From the NCBI RefSeq assembly GCF_014168535.1, contig NZ_CP060007.1:4836001-4900000 (forward strand): a DNA stretch of 64,000 nt. Reading direction: 5' to 3'. The translations under genes and the position numbers were made by a program. The notes beneath the pieces are model-generated. The model was not told where the DNA came from and searched no databases. It saw nothing but the letters and a program-made list of their open reading frames with translations. Positions 59,089 through 64,000 of the stretch are shown piece after piece. Position 1 is the stretch's first letter, and every line of letters begins with the position of its first letter. Source of the DNA: Lacibacter sediminis. GTDB lineage: Bacteria > Bacteroidota > Bacteroidia > Chitinophagales > Chitinophagaceae.

Positions 59089-59145
59089 AACAGTTCTAAG
59101 TTCTGAGTTGTAAGTTTTAGGTTACAAACGCTTGCACTACTATTT

Positions 59146-59192
59146 AGCTTTGGTTGTGTCACTCACTTGTACGTTTAGCAATTCTATGCAGC
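59146..59192 (+). repeat. Copy of the GGTTGTGTCACTC dispersed repeat
   Basis: The first 28 bases (AGCTTTGGTTGTGTCACTCA and so on) differ by one base from the reverse complement of 43633-43660, and the similarity goes on to ATGCAGC at 59192. It lies in the 244 bp gap after pheS, where I see no gene. Confidence 0.7.
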
Positions 59193-59332
59193 AATTGTCT
59201 GAACTGTGATGTGTGAGATTTGTGGGATGAATGAGAAAATGCAATTTCTTACAATAACACAAGTGTGCTTTTAATTTCAGTTTAGATAATATCCCATCAA
59301 TCCTAATCATCCAACAAATCCCGGTTCAGACA

Positions 59333-60175
59333 ATGGTTCAGACAATTTGCGTTTGCGGTGCAGGAACAATGGGCAGTGGTATTGCACAGGCTTCTGCGCA
59401 AAGCGGTATTTATACCTTGCTGTTCGATTTGAACACAGAAGTGCTACAAAAAGCAGAAGCCTCCATCAATAACAATCTGGAATCATTAGTACAGAAACAA
59501 AAAATAACGGAGGAACAGCGGAGGAGCATCAGCGGTAATCTTCAATTCATCAACGACATCAATGGTTGTATTGCTGATGTGATCATTGAAGCCATCGTTG
59601 AAAAACCGGAAGCGAAAATTGCCTTGTTCAATCAACTTGCAGAGATCAATCATGGTGATACCATTTTCGCCAGCAACACATCATCCCTTTCTATTTCGTT
59701 GTTACAAAAATCAATCAACAAACCACAACGGGTGGCCGGCCTGCATTTTTTTAATCCTGCAACTATCATGAAGTTGGTAGAAGTTGTGCATGGAGAACAA
59801 ACCAAGGAAGAAGTAATTGAACAGCTGGTTGCATTAACAAAACAGATGAATAAAGTACCGGTGATCTGTAAAGATTCGCCCGGCTTTATTGTGAACCGTG
59901 TTGCACGGCCTTATTACATCGAGGCATTTCGATTAGTGGAAGAAGGCGTTGCTGATTTTGCAACCGTTGATGCATTGATGGAAGCAAGTGGTTTTAAAAT
60001 GGGCCCGTTCAAACTCATGGATCTTATCGGCAACGACATTAACTATGCTGTTAGCTGCAGTGTATACGAGCAACTCGGTCAACCCGAACGTTTAAAACCA
60101 TCATCAATACAAAAAGAAAAAGTAGAATCAAATAAGCTCGGTCGCAAAACCGGGGAAGGCTACTATAAATATTGA
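59333..60175 (+). CDS. 3-hydroxyacyl-CoA (3-hydroxybutyryl-CoA) dehydrogenase
   Basis: 280 residues. NAD-binding motif CGAGTMGSGIAQA at 6-18, FASNTSSLSI near 113, catalytic His-Glu region LHFFNPATIMKLVEVV near 140, and KDSPGFIVNRVARPYYIEA near 180. The C-terminal domain ends RKTGEGYYKY. It oxidises L-3-hydroxyacyl-CoA, most often hydroxybutyryl-CoA or a phenylacetate/aromatic degradation intermediate. No beta-oxidation partner is adjacent; the next gene is an unrelated epimerase. Confidence 0.94.
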   Translation: MVQTICVCGAGTMGSGIAQASAQSGIYTLLFDLNTEVLQKAEASINNNLESLVQKQKITEEQRRSISGNLQFINDINGCIADVIIEAIVEKPEAKIALFNQLAEINHGDTIFASNTSSLSISLLQKSINKPQRVAGLHFFNPATIMKLVEVVHGEQTKEEVIEQLVALTKQMNKVPVICKDSPGFIVNRVARPYYIEAFRLVEEGVADFATVDALMEASGFKMGPFKLMDLIGNDINYAVSCSVYEQLGQPERLKPSSIQKEKVESNKLGRKTGEGYYKY

Positions 60176-60176
60176 A

Positions 60177-60304
60177 GCCCCCTAACCCCCTAAAGGGGGA
60201 ATGTAATAACAATCTTCTTCATTTGTGCTAATATTGAACTGTTGAACAATCATTAAATGGATAATCATTCGGATCATAATAACTCCCCTTCAGGGGTTGG
60301 GGGC
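60177..60304. repeat. Inverted pair of C/G-rich repeats spanning the epimerase start
   Basis: GCCCCCTAACCCCCTAAAGG then GGGA (60177-60200) matches, inverted, ACTCCCCTTCAGGGGTTGGG then GGC (60282-60304). The second copy is inside the epimerase CDS and encodes part of its N-terminus (SPSGVGG). In mRNA the two copies could pair around the start codon at 60257. Confidence 0.65.
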
Positions 60305-61288
60305 ATCTTCGTTACCGGCGGCGCAGGTTTAGTTGGCTCGGCTTTATTGAAACAGTTGTTGCAGGAAAAGCAGGGACCTGTTAAAGCATTGTACCGTACG
60401 TCGATGCCGTTGTTGTTAAGTGAAGAAGAAAAACAACAGATCGAATGGATCAAAGGTGATGTACTCGATGTAAATCTGCTCAGCGATATTATGCAAGACT
60501 GCAAACAGGTGTACCACAGTGCCGCAGTTGTATCGTACCACAGCAGCCGAAGAGAGCAGATGTACAAGATCAATATTGAAGGCACGGCCAATATGGTAAA
60601 CATGGCGCTGGAGAATAATATTGACAAGTTCATTCATGTAAGTTCGGTTGCAGCTGTCGGTCGTTTGCGCCAAGGTGAACTCATCAACGAAAAAACAGAA
60701 TGGACCGAAGAGACGAATAACTCACACTACGGCAAAACAAAATATTTATCGGAGATGGAAGTATGGCGTGGCATCGGCGAAGGTTTGAATGCCGCCATCG
60801 TTAATCCATCGGTGATACTCGGCGAATCGAATTGGGAAAACGGTTCGGTTGCTATTTTCAAAAAAATGTATGACCAGTTTCCCTGGTACAGCGAAGGTGG
60901 TACCGGCTTTGTTGATGCAAAAGATGTAGCTGCGGTGATGATCCGTTTAATGAACAGCGATATTTCTGCTGAACGTTTCTTGTTAAGTGCCGAACATTTA
61001 AGCTTTCGTGAACTATTCACCAAAATTGCAGATGGATTTGGTGTTCGTGCACCACAACGTTTAGCAAAACCCTGGATGGGTGATCTCGTTTGGCGCCTGG
61101 AAGCACTTAAAGCCATGGTCAGCAATAAAGAACCTTTGCTCACACGGGAAACGGCCAGCACAGCACAGGTGAAAACTTTTTACGATGCATCAAAAGTGAA
61201 ACAGATGCTACCCGGTTTCAGCTTCACACCTATTGATGAAACGGTGAAGCGTACCTGTAATTGGTTAAAAGAATTTTATCGTTTGTAA
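60257..61288 (+). CDS. NAD-dependent epimerase/dehydratase (extended SDR)
   Basis: 343 residues. The first ~16 residues (MDNHSDHNNSPSGVGG) come partly from the repeat at 60282-60304 and are not typical. The SDR core then starts IFVTGGAGLVGSALL (TGxxGxxG). VYHSAAVVSYH, VSSVAAVGRL and the catalytic YGKTK (Tyr near 158) follow, with a PSVILGES motif and GGTGFVDAKDVAAVM. Extended SDRs act on nucleotide sugars, dihydroflavonols or steroids; the substrate here is unknown. Confidence 0.9.
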   Translation: MDNHSDHNNSPSGVGGIFVTGGAGLVGSALLKQLLQEKQGPVKALYRTSMPLLLSEEEKQQIEWIKGDVLDVNLLSDIMQDCKQVYHSAAVVSYHSSRREQMYKINIEGTANMVNMALENNIDKFIHVSSVAAVGRLRQGELINEKTEWTEETNNSHYGKTKYLSEMEVWRGIGEGLNAAIVNPSVILGESNWENGSVAIFKKMYDQFPWYSEGGTGFVDAKDVAAVMIRLMNSDISAERFLLSAEHLSFRELFTKIADGFGVRAPQRLAKPWMGDLVWRLEALKAMVSNKEPLLTRETASTAQVKTFYDASKVKQMLPGFSFTPIDETVKRTCNWLKEFYRL

Positions 61289-61460
61289 TCATTAACCGTC
61301 TTCAGGGCTTTTAGCTGCTAATGGGGCTCCACGATTTCCTCACATCAACCGTTTGCAGTATAGAGGCATAAAAAACTTGGTTTATCTTCATCATGATTGC
61401 TGCCACGTGCAGTTGTGTGCCTGATTTAAACCAACTATTTTCAAAACCAACTAGCTGCAC

Positions 61461-62948
61461 ATGTCTATTTCCAAGCCCCATTTAAGTTTTTGGCAGATCA
61501 TTAATATGAATGTTGGTTTCTTCGGCATTCAGTACAGTTTTGGTTTGCAGCAAAGTGCAGTGAATCCCATTTACGATTTCCTGGGCGCCAAGCCCGACGA
61601 AATTCCCTGGCTTAATTTAGCGGGACCACTCACCGGTTTAATTATTCAACCCATTATTGGTGCCTTGAGCGATAAAACATGGAGTCCACGTTTTGGCCGA
61701 CGTACCCCTTATTTTTTTATTGGTGCCATGATCTGCAGTGTGGCGTTGTTTTTATTTCCGTTCAGCAGTGCGTTGTGGATGGCAGCCGGTTTGCTCTGGA
61801 TACTTGATGCCGGCAATAACACAGCCATGGAACCTTATCGTGCATTTATTGCTGATAAACTAGATGCATCACAACAACCAACCGGTTTCCAGGCACAAAG
61901 CTTTTTTACAGGGTTCGGTCAAACGTTAGCAAATGTTTCACTATTCATTTTTCCGTTGATCTTTATTGGTAAAACAGGCAAGCTTCCTACCTGGGTATTT
62001 GCATCTTTTTTTCTTGGTGCGATTTGCTCCATTGGTTCTATCTGGTGGAGCATACGCACTACACCAGAAATCCCACCAAGTGAAGAAGAGTTGAATACAC
62101 TCAATGAAAAGAACAAAGGCATGCCGCATCCTGCTATTCAATTTTTTCTTTCGATCATCACGACAGTAATTGCTTACATCATCATTGCCTTCCTACTCAT
62201 TCCTTCGTTATTTGTAAAAGGTTTGCTGCGGCGTGTATTGAAATATGCAGAAGAACATCCAACATTGAAAATTCTCTTTGCGCAGAATATTGAAATTGTA
62301 GATGCCATTACGCAAATGCCGAAAGTTATGTGGCAACTGGCATTGGTGTATCTATTTCAGTGGTATGCGTTGTTTTGTTATTGGCAAAACTCATCCAAGA
62401 GCATTGCCTTATCGGTTTGGAATACCACCCCTGAACAGAATCCTGAGTTGTATGAAAAAGCAGTTGGCTGGACAGGTCTCGTAAATGGTTGGTATAATAT
62501 TGTTACGTTCTTATGTGCATTCGGCCTGGTGTACTTCGCAAAAAAATATTCGCCTAAGCTGGTGCATTTTGGATGTTTAATACTGGCAGGTGTTGGTTTG
62601 TTATTCTTCCCTTTTATTGAAAATAAATATTTGCTGTTTCCTGCGATCACCGGGTTTGGTATTGGCTGGGCAAGTATGATGGGTATTCCTTATCTCATTG
62701 TGGTAAGTAAAATCCCAAAGGAGCGTTATGGTGTGTATATGGGTGTTATCAATATGATGATCGTAATTCCGATGTTTATTCAAACAACCACGTTTGGTTA
62801 CATACTAAAGAATTTTCTGAATAACGATCCGGGTAATGCTGTTGCATTCGCAGGTGTATTTCTTGTGATTGCAGCATTGCTTACGTTATTTATAAAATCA
62901 GATAAGCCAACAGATGATGTTGTATTGATGGGCGGTGGCGGTCATTAA
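61461..62948 (+). CDS. MFS transporter of the sucrose/maltose (SLC45-like) type
   Basis: 495 residues with 12 hydrophobic segments and a ~70-residue central loop (about 200-280). TM1 is FWQIINMNVGFFGIQYSFGLQ; the loop motif GALSDKTWSPRFGRRTPYF matches the RxGRR(R/K)P signature of sucrose and maltose transporters. NTAMEPYRAFIADKL and GWASMMGIPYLIVVSKIPKERYGVYMG follow. The next gene (13 bp downstream) is a GH13 glucosidase, which supports uptake of an alpha-glucoside such as maltose. Likely one operon. Confidence 0.92.
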   Translation: MSISKPHLSFWQIINMNVGFFGIQYSFGLQQSAVNPIYDFLGAKPDEIPWLNLAGPLTGLIIQPIIGALSDKTWSPRFGRRTPYFFIGAMICSVALFLFPFSSALWMAAGLLWILDAGNNTAMEPYRAFIADKLDASQQPTGFQAQSFFTGFGQTLANVSLFIFPLIFIGKTGKLPTWVFASFFLGAICSIGSIWWSIRTTPEIPPSEEELNTLNEKNKGMPHPAIQFFLSIITTVIAYIIIAFLLIPSLFVKGLLRRVLKYAEEHPTLKILFAQNIEIVDAITQMPKVMWQLALVYLFQWYALFCYWQNSSKSIALSVWNTTPEQNPELYEKAVGWTGLVNGWYNIVTFLCAFGLVYFAKKYSPKLVHFGCLILAGVGLLFFPFIENKYLLFPAITGFGIGWASMMGIPYLIVVSKIPKERYGVYMGVINMMIVIPMFIQTTTFGYILKNFLNNDPGNAVAFAGVFLVIAALLTLFIKSDKPTDDVVLMGGGGH

Positions 62949-62961
62949 TGAACATTAAAAC

Positions 62962-64000
62962 ATGTATATGAAGAGAGCCGGTTTCTATATTGTTTTGATC
63001 TGCCTACTTTCTTTATCGTGTACGAATGAAGAAACAAAAGAAGAGCAATCAACTGATCTCAGCACCAAACGTACATGGTGGAAAGAAGCTGTTGTTTATC
63101 AAATTTATCCCCGCAGTTTTAAAGACAGTGATGGTGACGGTATCGGTGATCTCAAAGGCATCATCTCTAAACTGGATTATATTAAATCACTCGGTATTGA
63201 TGCGGTGTGGTTAAATCCCGTTTATGAATCGCCTAATAAAGACAATGGTTATGATATCAGCGATTATCAAAACATCATGAAGCAGTTTGGTACGATGAAT
63301 GATTTTGATGTACTGTTGAAAGGTTTTCATGATCGTGGCATTAAAGTGATGATGGATCTTGTGCTCAACCATTGCAGCAACGAACATAAATGGTTTAAAG
63401 AAGCAAGCAAATCACGCAGCAGTCCATACTATCATTATTTTCACTGGTGGCCTGCGGAAAAAGGTGAACCGCCTTACCGTTTCAGCATCTTCGATGAGAA
63501 AGGTTATGGCTGGGAGTTCAACAAACCCACCAACTCCTACTACCTGCATTACTTTGGCGATTTTCAACCCGATCTCAATTGGGAAAATCCTGCGTTACGT
63601 CAAGAGATCTATACCATGATGAAGTATTGGGCGAAGAAGGGTGTGGATGGCTTTCGTATGGATGCATTTGCTTTCATATCAAAAGATACCACCTGGCCCG
63701 CACTTCCTGCAGAATACAATGGTAACTGGACATTGTATTATGCAAGCGGTCCGCATTTGCATGAGTACATCCAGGAAATGAATAAGGAAGTATTAACTCC
63801 TTATAAACTTGTTACCGTTGCAGAAGCAATGGGCGATGTGCCACGTGTAAAACTGTTTGTTGATGAAGACCGTAACGAACTGAACATGGCGTACAACTTT
63901 GAAGCAATTGATTTTGGTTACTTACCCAATGAATACAAAATGCCTGACCCCAATGGATGGGATCTTGTGAAATGGAAAGGCATCTACAAAAAATGGGATA
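62962..64000 (+). CDS. GH13 alpha-glucosidase/alpha-amylase family lipoprotein (3' partial)
   Basis: 346 visible codons; the end lies beyond the window. ATG at 62962 (or 62968) begins a lipobox signal peptide (IVLICLLSLSC, Cys at about residue 20). GH13 motifs: VVYQIYPRSFKDSDGDGIGD (N-terminal hallmark), DLVLNHCSNEH (region I), GFRMDAFAF with the nucleophile Asp (region II) and TVAEAMGD with the acid/base Glu (region III). The oligo-1,6-glucosidase/alpha-glucosidase subfamily fits best. Anchored to a membrane, it would release glucose from alpha-glucosides. It follows the SLC45-like transporter by 13 bp. Confidence 0.95.
   Translation, partial: MYMKRAGFYIVLICLLSLSCTNEETKEEQSTDLSTKRTWWKEAVVYQIYPRSFKDSDGDGIGDLKGIISKLDYIKSLGIDAVWLNPVYESPNKDNGYDISDYQNIMKQFGTMNDFDVLLKGFHDRGIKVMMDLVLNHCSNEHKWFKEASKSRSSPYYHYFHWWPAEKGEPPYRFSIFDEKGYGWEFNKPTNSYYLHYFGDFQPDLNWENPALRQEIYTMMKYWAKKGVDGFRMDAFAFISKDTTWPALPAEYNGNWTLYYASGPHLHEYIQEMNKEVLTPYKLVTVAEAMGDVPRVKLFVDEDRNELNMAYNFEAIDFGYLPNEYKMPDPNGWDLVKWKGIYKKWD

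Overview
The window looks like chromosomal DNA of a member of the Bacteroidota, most likely a Chitinophagaceae-type aerobe. The reasons are: many genes are preceded within a few bases by the Bacteroidota -7 promoter element TAnnTTTG and have no Shine-Dalgarno sequence; two secreted proteins carry C-terminal type IX secretion (T9SS) sorting domains; the base composition is moderately AT-rich; and the neighbourhoods (RicT, ABC-F, GreA-like, GMC dehydrogenase/Tat small-subunit clusters) are typical of that phylum. I saw no rRNA or tRNA gene, no CRISPR array, no prophage and no intact insertion sequence. These assignments come from motif recognition in the sequence; no database search was run.

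Region 1 (2-9501) is a sulfur-oxidation island. A TsdA-like diheme cytochrome (cut by the window start), SoxB, a secreted DsrE protein and an MFS transporter run rightward. A second DsrE-family protein, a TusE/DsrC-like protein and a sulfide:quinone oxidoreductase-like flavoprotein run leftward. A CoA-disulfide-reductase/rhodanese fusion and haem A synthase run rightward again. The divergent control region (6302-6704) holds two Crp/Fnr-type palindromes; one sits about 40 bp upstream of the predicted start of transcription of the flavoprotein-rhodanese gene.

Region 2 (9525-21945) is mostly housekeeping and small exported proteins: a membrane patatin facing a lipid kinase, FabH, a 2-oxoacid:ferredoxin oxidoreductase beta subunit, an AhpD-like protein, an RRM protein, a T9SS cargo protein, an ABC-F ATPase with one degenerate ATP site, and several small secreted proteins.

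Region 3 (22055-38742) is a large carbohydrate locus that fits periplasmic 3-keto-glycoside metabolism: three GMC-type large subunits, two Tat-exported small subunits, a small lipoprotein cytochrome c, a DUF1080 (3-keto-disaccharide hydrolase family) lipoprotein, two Gfo/Idh/MocA oxidoreductases, three TIM-barrel sugar isomerase-like proteins and two MFS importers. The two importers have near-duplicate upstream regulatory sequences. The likely logic is oxidation of a glycoside at C3 outside the cytoplasmic membrane, transfer of electrons to cytochrome c, cleavage of the 3-keto-glycoside, and uptake and isomerisation of the products.

Region 4 (38856-64000) is mixed: small secreted proteins, a GH25 lysozyme, a glycosyltransferase, an ABC permease, RicT, an alpha/beta hydrolase, a GH3-beta-lactamase fusion, MutL, a PKD-repeat T9SS protein, a PBP4-type carboxypeptidase, a potassium-channel-like protein with an altered filter, a GreA-like protein, a ureohydrolase-fold protein lacking key metal ligands, PheS, a hydroxyacyl-CoA dehydrogenase, an NAD-dependent epimerase, and an MFS sugar transporter followed by a GH13 lipoprotein cut by the window end. 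Intergenic gaps here contain several dispersed inverted-repeat families.
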